NCBI GenBank assembly: GCA_021442155.1
Contig: CM038221.1
Location: 29,045,906-29,109,905, forward strand
Source of the DNA: Cymbidium sinense
Taxonomy: Eukaryota > Streptophyta > Magnoliopsida > Asparagales > Orchidaceae
DNA length: 64,000 bases
Direction of reading: 5' to 3'
Of the stretch, positions 51,441 to 62,245 are shown piece by piece. Below the pieces are notes generated by a model. That model made no database searches and was not told where the DNA came from. It saw nothing but the letters and a program-made list of their open reading frames with translations. Within the stretch, counting starts at the first letter, position 1. Each line of letters opens with the position of its first letter. The position numbers and the translations under genes are program-made.

Positions 51441-53240
51441 TTAAATTTAAATTGTTTATTTTTATTTAGGAATACTATTTTAATAATTTTGGAGATTGCT
51501 CCATTTTAAAATTGAACTCTAATGTTCTTTTAAAGTTTTGAAGGAATTTATCTTTTTCATTATAATTTCATAATATTGAATAGACTAAGTAGATAGGTGC
51601 ATTTAATGAATGCTTCTTTTGGGACATTTTGAGTAAATTTAACATAAATTCATACATATAATCTATGTGCAAAAGCTTGAACTCAAAATTATTGATTGAT
51701 AACCTAAGCTCAAATATTAGGCTAATGTGCCTTATATTTAATGAACATGTCTTAACTTGAACTTTGTTTTTCATATTAGGATAATAATATGAGAAAAAAA
51801 ATCCCATGCAATGCATGGGAGACTGAAATTATAATTATTTAAGATACTATGTGTTATATAATAATTTAAACAAAATTTAAAATGTTCTCATATTCATTGT
51901 ATGGGATTATTTTAAGAGAATAAAATGATAAATTTATGTTATGATACAAATTTGACACATTATAACAATTAATATATACGATGTTTTAATATAATCAATT
52001 TAAAGTATAATATTTTGAATTAGAACAATACTTAAAAATTTACATTTTATTTTATATTTTAATAATTAAAATTTTCAATTAGGATTAATTTAAGTCTTGT
52101 AATAATCATTTAATAGAGAATTCATTGTAATTTGATAAGGGTATATATCCAACTTGTCATAAAAAAATACATGTTGTGAGCATCACCCTTCATTTTCTAT
52201 CCCTTTCAATGGATAACGTATCATAATTGGCTCATTAATATTATCTCAATTGATTTTTCAATGATCAACATGAAATGATGATACTTTTGTGCACCAAGTG
52301 ATATTAAGTAAGACAACATTATATAATTAATAGATTGCACATTAGTTTTACTATAAATTGTCAATCATTTCCTACACATTATAGCATTTGTAAAACATGC
52401 TAAAACAAAGCTAGATATTCAAGTCGATACAATTTCATCCAAATAAAAATTGAACAAATCCTTAACTTGGACTAGATCAATCCAATCATTTTTTTTATAG
52501 TGACAACATTCAATAACAAACTCTATCAAATTACATGCATCTTCATGCCCAAGGCAACTTGATTGTCTTAATCACTATTAAATTACATGAACCTTGATAC
52601 CCAAGGAAGCTTGATTGTCATGACTACTAGCCAATTTTTGGTTCTCTCCTAAACATAAATAACCTTTTGGATCCTTCGGTAGGATCTTATTATTCCATTC
52701 CTCAAAAACCTAACATTGTAAATTGGCAAGCTTAAAATAACAACCCTAACAGATATTACCAATGGATTTGATATTGCTTATATATCAAAGAAGTACATCA
52801 ACACATTTCAATGCTACATTTGGTAATTTATTACTTCACCATTTCTCTTTTCCATCTTGGACATACCGCAATTTTATTTTTGAGGAACCGCAAAAAAAGA
52901 AAGCCAATACCTCTATTTCGTGACCACATGCCCATGAAGAACGCACTTGTAATGAGTTGCTCTATCACCTTTGTTTTGTAGCAGCAATTTTATTTCATAA
53001 AGCAGACCAGAAAATTTTTGAACAACGCCTAATTTTACCCACCAGAGTAAACCCATTTAAAACTTTCACTCATACCCAAATTACTAAACAGCATAGCATC
53101 AGTTCGTGAGAGAATTTCTACGTTAAACGACCAAAAGAATAACTCTTCTCAGTTTTGCTTTAACGAGAATCCAATGTTTACTTGTATCTAACTGGGAATT
53201 GAGTTTGAGATGACATGAGATTGATTTTTAATCTGACTTG
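51441..53240. other. AT-rich intergenic stretch with a small tandem duplication
   Basis: No gene was recognised. At 52523-52632 two ~55-bp units lie in tandem, each with AAATTACATG and CCAAGG(C/A)A(A/G)CTTGATTGTC. In one minus-strand frame they read DNQVALGMKMHVI and DNQASLGIKVHVI, similar to each other but matching no family I know. The rest is poly(A/T)-rich sequence. Confidence 0.5.
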
Positions 53241-53249
53241 AAATTGATT

Positions 53250-53772
53250 TCAATTGATTCTAAGAAAAAAGTCTCCAGAGTAAAGCGAAAAAGTCTTGGA
53301 GCCGTGTATTCCAAGCATGTGCCCAACCTCGGTCTCCAATCGCTTTCGCCACCTCACATACTCAGCAGCTGGTTTCTCTCCATGCACACTAGTAAATACT
53401 GTCGAGAAGCTGCATTTGCCACCAATTTTTTTCCAAATAATGAAACAAACGCAATCCTTCTAAAGAAGACTCCTACTATCGGAATCAACTGACCAACGAG
53501 ATGAGGGCGGAGGTCGATCGTTCCTTTCGAGGAGTCTAGCGTCCAGACCCATCTCCCATGATAGAAAAGCTTTTGAAAAGCTACTACCATTGTTGATGAA
53601 CAAACCTAAAAGAGTTTAAAAGAAAGACAAAGAAGTCATCATCTGGCATGGAAAATAAATAAAAGAGAGAAATACCATGAGAAATCAGATGATTCCAGTG
53701 TCAATGTAGGATTGCGGCCAAAGCATTCCTCATTGACTAGGGTTTTAGCGCCGACGCAGGCGTATCTCATGA
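53250..53772 (-). pseudogene. Unidentified minus-strand gene or gene remnant
   Basis: A GC-richer block starts with a CT-rich leader (53790-53900) and ATG at 53772. The first exon reads MRYACVGAKTLVNEECFGR and ends at a TCATG|GTATTT donor near 53675. A polypyrimidine acceptor (CTCTTTTAG) lies near 53607. Splicing there runs quickly into stops, so either the model is wrong or the gene is broken. Further down, one minus-strand frame gives VHGEKPAAEYVRWRKRLETE and then GHMLGIHGSKTFSLYSG (about 53290-53400), which looks protein-like. A 78-codon frame (53354-53590) overlaps it in another phase. I do not recognise the product. Confidence 0.35.
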
Positions 53773-53789
53773 GATGATAGAGAATAGAG

Positions 53790-53930
53790 AGTGATGGGAG
53801 GGAGGAAGCAGGAGCGAGAGAGTGAGAGAGAGGGAGTGAGTTGGGTGGCTTGGCAGTGGGGAGCGCGGCAGAGCTAACCGCGAGGAATCGTTTCGGTGGC
53901 GAAAAATATTGCGGTAAATGAGGGGAGTCG
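53790..53930 (-). promoter_or_regulatory. CT-rich leader/promoter-like region
   Basis: On the minus strand it is a run of CTCTCTC and CTCCC words directly upstream of the ATG at 53772, next to a short CpG-containing block. Such pyrimidine-rich patches are common in plant 5' leaders. The sequence does not fix a start site. Confidence 0.4.
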
Positions 53931-54964
53931 AGCCATTCTTCATGTATATTTTTATTGGCTCTTCATGTATATTTTTATCGAATTAGAGCTGAGCTTGTTT
54001 ATGATTTAAATTTTAAATTTTTTAACTTGTTTATTAAATTGGTAATTAAATATTCAATTTAATTTTAATTAAAATTAAACCTAATTAATTATTTATTTAG
54101 GACATTTACATAGATATACACAATTCTTATATATTTATATTTCTAATATCTGAATTTTAATATTTATATAAATAACATCTAAATATTTAATATCACCATA
54201 AATAACATTATTAATGTGAAATGCACATTCTAATGCATAGAAAATAACTATAATGCACTTAAAAAATTCAAATAATGAAGGAAAGATTTAGAAAATAAGA
54301 GATACGATCAATTAAATTATTATAATGTGCTCGTATTAAAATTGATTATTATAATTTAATATCTTAATAGAATAAAGTGACACTTAGATTTGAAAGATCT
54401 AAGAATGTTTAATTTATAGTATAAAAGTATGAGGATATTGAATAGAGCATTAATTTTCAAGTTAAAGCTAAGTGATGAAATGGTAACATGCCTCAAGAAT
54501 ACCATGCAATTTGAGAATTCCATGAAGCCTCAAAAGATAGATTTATAAAAACAAATAATCTCATTAACTATATCATATGAATCCAAATATTTATCAACAA
54601 AATGTTATTCATTACAATAAAGTTATGGTTAAAATATTAGGATGAAAAAATTGTGACAATAAATTATATTATATCATAAAGATGATAAATATAAAGTAAA
54701 TAATTCAATCTCAATGAGCTTATCATTCAATATTTATAAAAATCACATATAATGAATGAGAATTTCTCCTTAAGTTTTGTGGCATTCACAATGATATGTA
54801 ACATAAGAATGCAAGAAATTAGAATAATATATCATTATCTCGCTTTTCAAATAGAAAAGCAATATTAAACCAATTCAAATTTTATAAGATTCAACACTTT
54901 CCAATCAAGAAATGTAACACAAATGAAATATTCTTAATCATTTATACTAATGTTGATTCTTGAT
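53931..54964. other. AT-rich interval, no gene recognised
   Basis: Strongly AT-rich, with no coding similarity. The part nearest 54964 is the 3' flank of the CAF1-like pseudogene. Confidence 0.5.
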
Positions 54965-55712
54965 TCAATCAATGCCAAGATCATAAACTCCAAAGATATC
55001 TCTGCATCCATTAAAAAAAGCAATCTTTCAACTTCTGAAGAAGAAGGAGCAAACTATCCGATCGGTGAACCTACTTTCTCCACTCAAGTAGCTGAGCTTG
55101 TTCAGAGAGAGGTTGTTGCTGAACCTCATCAAATGCTTAATGTCGTAAATGTTGGGAAAATACAACCGAAGATAATTGAAGAACTCCTCTTGAGTGTCCG
55201 GCAGATCGCGGGAAGTTAACATTTTGAGAAGATATCCAAGTCGTAGAACAGTGAAAGATCCAATGGACGAATCGCTTAGCACGGCCGGAGAACATGATGA
55301 GTTCGAAGGCGGCGACACGGCGGTTCTTTTCAAAGTCCATTTTGCTGTGGCGGAGAAGCTCGATGGATTCGGGAGCGCTTACAACGTCGAACTCTCGGAA
55401 GTTGAACTGCCAAACGCAGGGGCGAAGGGGAGAGCCGAAGAGAGGGAGGCGGCCGAAAGAGTTGGAGAAGGTGAGCCCCAGTTGTATGAGATTGAGAAGG
55501 TTGACATTGCTTTTAAGAGTGCAGTAGTGGAATTCGGCTGACCGGAAAATAAAGAAGGGACGCCGGGAAACTCGGTATCCATGGAGATGAAGGGGTATTC
55601 GTCGACAATGGAGCGGATTAGAGAGAATTCCTCCTCCAGGTTAGAGTCCCATACCTCGCGGATCTCAACGGACACATCGGCGAAGTCGCCGTCGAACTTC
55701 GAGGCTCGACAT
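54965..55712 (-). pseudogene. CAF1 (CCR4-associated factor 1) deadenylase pseudogene
   Basis: CAF1 is the DEDD-type 3'-5' exonuclease of the CCR4-NOT complex and shortens mRNA poly(A) tails. On the minus strand the order is [19 protein letters not shown], then [11 protein letters not shown] with the first catalytic Asp and Glu (about 55560-55675). After a frameshift come [28 protein letters not shown] and MDFEKNRR. After a second frameshift come [20 protein letters not shown] and [26 protein letters not shown] and a stop follow at 54965. The HQAGSDS-type motif near the C-terminus is not preserved, and a stop interrupts the KLKxAFF region. An upstream ATG at 55712 is also out of frame. Plant CAF1 genes are often intronless, so lack of introns does not prove retroposition. 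Length is about 750 bp against about 840 in intact relatives. Confidence 0.87.
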
Positions 55713-56060
55713 TATGCTCTCGCAACTAAGGGGGAAGCCAAGATAACCTCAAATCCTGCCAAACAACAAAAAAAAATGACGACTTTAAAATCCTTCAGAA
55801 ATCAAAATCTTATATCAAGTTTCTCCTCCGTTATACCTAAATTCCGGATCTAGTAAATCCAGGCATTGGAAGGTTCAACATGAATCCACAACTCTCTCAC
55901 GGACTCTTCTTCTCCCTCGCATAACGCTCGTCCCGTCGCCTCTTCCAGCGAGGGGTGACTATCTCGCCTCATCGTCGAGGATTTCGGAAACTTGGGCGAC
56001 GCGATCTTTTGGAGGCAAGAGGGAGGGAGAGACGTGGGTTTCCGTTATTTTTAAGCCGCA
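55713..56060 (-). promoter_or_regulatory. GC-richer upstream region of the CAF1 pseudogene
   Basis: CpG-containing sequence unlike its AT-rich surroundings, with CT-rich patches on the minus strand. It probably includes the former 5' UTR and promoter, which suggests a decayed resident or DNA-duplicated gene rather than a bare retrocopy. The composition ends sharply near 56050. Confidence 0.4.
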
Positions 56061-56098
56061 ATTTATTATTATATATTTAAAAAAAGAAAATTTTAAGT

Positions 56099-56100
<2 letters not shown>

Positions 56101-56161
<61 letters not shown>
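56101..56161. repeat. (TA)30 microsatellite
   Basis: About 60 bases of uninterrupted TA dinucleotides. Confidence 0.98.
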
Positions 56162-56163
<2 letters not shown>

Positions 56164-56261
56164 TCCTATATATTAATTAAAAAAAATAAATTAATTTTCT
56201 TTATGATTTAATTTGACAATTAACCGATGAACACACGTTAAAATTATTTTAATTAATAAAA

Positions 56262-56375
56262 CAACAACAACAACAACAATTTTTTAATATAAGTACATAA
56301 TCCTTCTTTATTATGTTATATTATGTGTCAAATTCTCATTTAATCCAAGTATACTAAGATCATTTTTTTATACAT
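56262..56375 (-). mobile_element. RTE LINE 3'-end fragment with (GTT)n tail
   Basis: Matches 19770-19890 in the same orientation, including TATGTGTCAAATTCTCATTTAAT and GTATACTAAG(A/G)TCATTTTTTATACATC. The tail is (ACA)n on the plus strand at 56262-56280. It is only about 110 bp long and severely 5'-truncated, as expected of a LINE insertion. Confidence 0.8.
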
Positions 56376-56619
56376 CCAAATAATTAATTGAACATTTGAA
56401 ATTAATAAGTGTTGGATATTTAATTCTTTTTAATGGAAGAAATTGAATAAAAAATCAAAATATTTTTTGACATACATTTCATTCAAGTTCATTTTGAGCG
56501 GCTATAATTATTTATAAAAATAATTATAAAAAAGTTGTAAATAAAATATATTTTTATCATAATTAAAAAACAAAATATAGTAATAAAATAAATGAATAAT
56601 ATTGACCTAAAGAAATAAT

Positions 56620-56715
56620 GCAATAAAAAATTACCCTTAAATGACCTAATCATTACTCTTAATTATTTGAAGTTGATTTAAATGATTAGGATATGATACT
56701 TGTATAAATATATAT
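56620..56715. repeat. Dispersed repeat, inverted partner of 42590-42705
   Basis: Reverse complement of the block upstream of the MULE-like pseudogene. Here no transposase sequence follows. Confidence 0.65.
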
Positions 56716-57284
56716 AGGTATTATTAATTAAATTCCTTTCTGGTATTATTTAAATTGTATGTGCTTTTATATAAGTTAGTTATTGTAGTATTAGATTTGA
56801 TTAACCTCGTCATTGGTAAAGGAGGTTGACTTAATGTCTATGATGGGGAATGACACTCTTGAACAAGGTAGACAATTTAATAACTTGTAGCCTATGATTA
56901 TTTTTTAAATATAAATATATTAAGAAATATAAAAACTTATTAATTAGTCTATACTCATAACAATATTAACTCTTCCCGCTAAGATAATTAAATATGTTAA
57001 ATTTACATTCAACCTAAACTCATAAATGAGCTAATATCATATATAAAAGCCATCAAACAGATCTAATTGAAGCATGGGCCTTGATCAAGTCATTAAATTG
57101 AACGATTTAAGTTTGTGTGCGTTCAATAACATGCACTTGAGCTTATGAATGTGTTTGATGCATTTGTTAGGTCACAAAAGCCTTTTATTTTATCACCCTA
57201 AGTTGATCTAAGTTGGTTTATTCTCATTAGTTGATTTCTCTCCTTAAAAGGAACTAATAGGCAAGATGCACCTTAATAATTTGA
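56716..57284. other. No gene recognised
   Basis: AT-rich sequence between the dispersed repeat and the inverted array relative. No feature was seen. Confidence 0.5.
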
Positions 57285-58860
57285 GAGTTAGGGTACTGCC
57301 ATAATCAGCCTCATAGATCTACCTTCTTCCCTAATGCATCGATTTATCCCCACACCAATCACGTATTTTTCAAAGTGAGTGTTAAGGCAAAAAAAATGAT
57401 ATTCTTATGAGATCATGTTGTTTTTAGATTTAAGGTACTATCAATTATATGTGACAGTGACATCTCATTAGAGCTAAAATTTACTAAACCATTAAGCATA
57501 TAAGATTCACACTATTCCTCAATATATAACCCAAAATCAAGTATTTAAAATCAACAATACTTAGGAGATCATCAAAGAAGCTTTAAAGGCCTCACATCAC
57601 ATAAAATTGCAAAAAAAGAACTCTAAAATTGCTTGTGTTTAAGAGATAGGATTCTTCAATTCAAAGCCCTAGATAAAATATAAATTCAAACTCATCAAAA
57701 TTTGGAAAATCACAAGGCAAAGATGACTAGATCTTATTATCATAATCAATACAAGAAGCTTCAAAATGAGTAAACAAATTCACATCATTGAAAACCTAAC
57801 TCCCCATCAAAGTATTGGTGAGAATTTTAGCAACCGAAGGTCCTTCATCATTGAAAATGATAAGAGTGGCCTAACAACTTACTAATATGAAAGTTGTAAA
57901 TTATGTGTCTTGTATGACTAACTAAAAAAGTATTATATATTATTGGTTAAGCCATTATGTGAACTAATCAAACATAAAGCCAAGTTGTTATTAACATTGC
58001 TAGCTTAAAGAACTTAAGTGCTTAAACTATGATCATCCTAAATATCAAGAGTAAATAAGGATTATATCAAATTTTTTTTTCAAAATAGAGGTAATTTTAT
58101 ATAAATCTTATTCAAAGCAATGCAGCTTAACTTCATGTCAAAATTATGGAAGTTAACCGCAACTCATATTTATAACAAAATAAAATTTTCATAACAATGA
58201 CTCTTTAGCTCAAGAGCCTAAAGGTTAACTTGTTTTTAATAACTAAGTGACACTAGAATCTGAATCAACATGTAAATTTTAAGATTACAAGTCCAAGTAT
58301 TGAGCTAACAACTCAAATAAGATATGCCTAAGGATTGAACAAGCAAAAAATTCTTAGCTCACAAAACTAAAAATCGAAATATTTTGTTGATTCAATAAGC
58401 TCAAAGAGACAAATGGACATAAAAATCTCAAGCTCAATAGGTCCAATGATTGAGCTTGAACATAAAGTTCCAATTTAATAAGTTTGAGGTAAGGATCGAA
58501 CTTAAAAAAAATTCTTAGCTCACAAGCCAAAATGTCAAGCTGCTTCAATATTTCAATAAACTCCAATAGAGTACAACCCTACACACTATGTAAACCTTAT
58601 TTTGAGAGGATTGTATACCATCATGCATAACATTAATAATGAAAATTTTCATAAAACATATACATAATTATGTATAACTAAAAATGGTGTAATAGTCAAC
58701 ATATAATGTCCAACACTTACAATGAAATATTTTGCCATAAAATACATGTATACAACTATATAAATTCTAAAATAAGTTTAGAGTAATACATGATTGTGTG
58801 TAATACAAATAATGAAATAAATAAAAAAAAAAGTTGTGTAACTTTATTTTGAGTTTAAAG
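57285..58860 (-). repeat. Decayed inverted relative of the tandem-array unit
   Basis: Reverse complement of about 33230-34950 (the non-element 1.6 kb of each array unit), in the same internal order, with many substitutions and indels. The inverted-element part of the array unit is absent here. This shows that the 1.6-1.9 kb segment is an older dispersed repeat, independent of the noncoding element. Confidence 0.85.
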
Positions 58861-59470
58861 AGTTGTAAATAATTATGTCTACATACAGAATGAATCAATG
58901 TGTCAAAACACTTGCATACAACTATGTACAAGCCTTACTATGTGTGAATATTGTGCCTAGCATCTATAATGAAATAATATGTCATAAAATACACAATTAG
59001 AATAGTCCTTCGAATTTAGAGGATTGTATACAACCTACATACCAACAATGAAATAACTTTCAATCAAATATATATACATTATGTCCAATCCTTTTAAGTA
59101 CATAACTTATCATAAAATGCTTTACATGGTTAAGTACAACTCTTACTTTAAGATTAAAAGACTTGTGCAGCACTAAGAATGAAATAACTAACTAAAAATA
59201 AAAATGCAAAGTGTGAAACCTTTGAGATTATAAGATTGCACACTAGTACAACAATAAGAATGAAAAACTTGTGAGATATATATACAATATTTAATTTGAG
59301 TTTGAGTATATAACTAAACACAACACCAAAAATAAAACAACTTACAAAAACATACACATGTACATTTGTGTATAACATCCAAAATGAAATAATTTGACAA
59401 ACAAAATTACACGAGCCATTAAGTTTAAAAAATTGTATACAATTAAGCACAAAGTTGAAAGAGTTTTCCA
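58600..59470. repeat. Degenerate ~80-100-bp tandem repeat
   Basis: Words like AATGAAATAA...CATAAAATACA...TATACAACTA recur about every 80-100 bp through this stretch and continue past the end of the array-like homology. The first two or three units are also in each array unit, so the dispersed repeat itself contains a minisatellite portion. Divergence is high. Confidence 0.55.
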
Positions 59471-60284
59471 TGAAAACTTATACATAGATTTGCTTAATTT
59501 ATTTCAAAGTTGTCAATTTTAGTTGAAGGGTGAAGTTTAGATCTAACCTCAAACTAACTTGTTCTAAATCTCTTGACTTAAACTTGACCTAATTATTATG
59601 AGTCCAAAGGTTTGACCCAAATTCAACTTAACTCAAACTTGCCTAACTGCAACTCAACCCGCTTAACCTTTTATTATATAAATCATGCAAATTTTTTTAA
59701 ATCATTATGACCAATAAACTTGAATATTCATATGCATTTCTAGTTTATCAATGTATTTATAGCTTTTCAATACAAATAGTAACCATATCAACTTTAAGTT
59801 CATTTCAAGTTACTTAGGTCAACTTGAATATAACACAAAAAAAAATGTAAAGAAAAAATTGAATAGGTAACAAATTTAAAAAACCCTAATTTTAAATTTT
59901 GGATCAGATTGGATTTATTAAAATGATTAAGAATATTGTTAGACAACTTTCAATCTACAATAGGCTCTCCACATATAAAGCTACGTAAGCACCAACTTTC
60001 AAGCTACAATAGGACCATAAAATGAATTATGAAGAAACATAGAGCAAAAGAGCCATAGCCTAAACTTTAAAACATAATTGAGTGTCAGGAGAAAAAAAGG
60101 ATAGTCTACTAACATATAACTATCAGCAGATATGAATTGATTTCACCAAAAAATGGATATCATGAGATACCCTGGATACGTCTGGATATGCTTGCCTATC
60201 GTAATTTGTAGGCCCTCTGCTACTTACAGAAATTGGGAACAATAGAATGAGAAAATAATTCCTAGGGAAATATAATTTATGCAA
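59471..60284. other. No gene recognised; 3' flank of the ATR3 pseudogene
   Basis: AT-rich sequence. The last ~100 bp before 60284 could be retained 3' UTR. No long poly(T) marking a retrocopy tail is evident, although short A-rich runs occur at 59838-59885. Confidence 0.45.
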
Positions 60285-62006
60285 TCATGACCACGTTTCA
60301 ACATGGAATCTGCCAGCCCTCTCCTAAATCTTGAGCCACATGAATTCCAACCGCTTAATTTCTTCAGATGTTACATTAGTGGCATTTTGTTGATGAAGCA
60401 AGTAAATTAAACTCAAAGATGCTCCAAATCCTATTCACTTCCTTCATCTTGTTCACATAGATCTTTCTTGGTCTCTTGAAAAGCAACAAAGAAAACCTTT
60501 TTTTCTCGTTGATAAGACGCTTGTTTTTTTGTGAGATAACCAAAACTTTGTAAAGGAAATCGCTTTTCCTGATTCCTACAAGAAAAAAGAATAGATCTAC
60601 AACCCTCATTCAAGCTTCTCAATGAATGCATGGAGCACACCTATTCTGCCAGAATAAGAGGAAGAGATGGAGGAGGAGGAGGGACAACCACAATATTATA
60701 TAGATTCTCTATTATCATGAGGGTCTATTCAGCCATGATGAGCAAAGACCATGTCGTTTCTTGTATGGAGTTTTCTAGGATACTACACTCACAAATGTAC
60801 TTGTTTAGATGAGCCAAGGAGAAGAAGATATTGAAAATTTCTGCTTCTTAAAGGAGGAACCAATTGCAACCATTCAAATGGCTCTTCAGGGGAAGTCCTC
60901 TATATACCTCTAAGATAGTTCTCCTCTCCTTTTGATTGATAGAGATCATCCCTCCTTTTTAAGAAGCAAATCGTAGTCTTTCCTTTTCATGCTCAGTTGC
61001 ATAAACTCATGACCTCAAAGAAATAACGCCGAGGAGAAGCACAATATCCATTGTCAATGACACAAAAGTTTTCAATTTGATTGGGTTCATTTTCATGGAG
61101 CCATTAACTTGAGACCGAAAAGACCATTTGTTATTTGTTTTAGCCTGTACAGTGATGTAACAATTTAGATCAAGGATACAACATTTTATAAATCAATAGC
61201 TATGGGATTCTGGCTTGGGAGAATTTCAAGCACATCACCCACTTGATACTCATATCTAGATGAAAGAAATTTGAATTCAAAATGACACACATCTCTACTG
61301 GGATCACCTTTAGTCAACTGCTTATTTGTCACCATTCGTAGAGAACAATGTCGCATACGATCACCACTGCAATATAATGCTGCAGGATAAATTGAAAAGT
61401 CTCAACCATCTTCTCAAAACTATGAAAGCCTAAAATGATGAAAAATGACTGCAACTCGTTAGAACTATGATAAGTAACTTGATATTTACAATGATCTAAA
61501 GTTCTCCTACTGGCATCAAATATATCTGAAATTTTGGTAAAATACAGAATTCATGTGATTCAGCTTGTTCCACAATGACAACAACCAAGGATCGAGGGAA
61601 CCTTAGTACGGATGGATGTTGATCATCTCCTGCCTCTTATGATAGGTTTTGCCCCAAGATCCATAATTTTATCCAACTTCTTTGCAGTGAAATTGTACTT
61701 TTCCAGAATCTCCAAGTCCAAAACTGCATAATTCAAACCATCCAACCAGCCATGACTCAAATTCTTCTGCAGCAGAAACTTCCAGAAAACCTGCATTGAA
61801 TCCGGTTCTCTCCTGTCCAGTGGTTGACACGACAAATATGACCATTCGCTCTTTGGCAAAAAAAGCTCGCATCAATGCATCCATCGACAACACATCAACG
61901 GAAGGACAGCCACCGTGTCCGCCTCTTCCCACGCGATCTGCCACATCCATGGCATTTCCAGTATGGGAAGCGTAAAGCACAAGGAGACGTTTCCTTCAAA
62001 ATCCAT
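60285..62006 (-). pseudogene. ATR3/TAH18-type diflavin reductase, full-span pseudogene
   Basis: ATR3 (NDOR1/Tah18) is an NADPH-dependent FMN/FAD reductase that passes electrons to the anamorsin/Dre2 partner in cytosolic Fe-S cluster assembly. On the minus strand from ATG 62006: the FMN-binding LYASHTGNAMDVADRVGR and VVSTTGQ, NLSHGWLDGLNYAV and KYNFTAKKLDK, DQHPS and SLDPWLLSLWN, then the FAD domain YEYQVGDVLEILP (about 61225-61260), TEHEKERLRFAS and EEPFEWLQLVPPL. The NADPH domain follows with PPPPPSLPLIL (about 60660-60690) and CRNQEKRF. ERAGRFHVETWS ends at a stop, 60285. Frames change many times and stops are frequent. All parts lie in 1.72 kb with no intron-sized gaps, so it looks like a processed retrocopy, somewhat shortened (the family is about 620 residues). 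Confidence 0.87.
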
Positions 62007-62245
62007 TCACCCAAAACCACGATAAATCAAAACGAAGTTGGTAGATCCTAACAGCGACAAAGTCTAAAACCTTCCGCCGAACTCTTCTCGAGCCAAGGCA
62101 GAAGTGTGCGTCTTCGCAGCACAAAACGCAACAAAGGAAGCGTAAATCGGAGTTCAAGGAGGCGAGAACTAGCGCCACGGCGCCCGAAAGGACGGTGCCC
62201 CAAGATCCATAAAATCCTCTGATCACGTACATAATTTTACTCAAA
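62007..62245 (-). other. GC-richer leader upstream of the ATR3 pseudogene
   Basis: CpG-containing sequence directly before the ATG at 62006, contrasting with the AT-rich DNA beyond 62245. It is open in one minus-strand frame for 82 codons without similarity I recognise. It is most simply retained 5' UTR of the copied mRNA, or promoter DNA if the copy arose by DNA duplication. Confidence 0.4.

Noticed and set aside
55194..55541. 115-codon plus-strand frame
   Set aside because: It is antisense to the CAF1 pseudogene, whose conserved motifs are all on the minus strand. Its openness follows from the GC-rich codon pattern of that gene.
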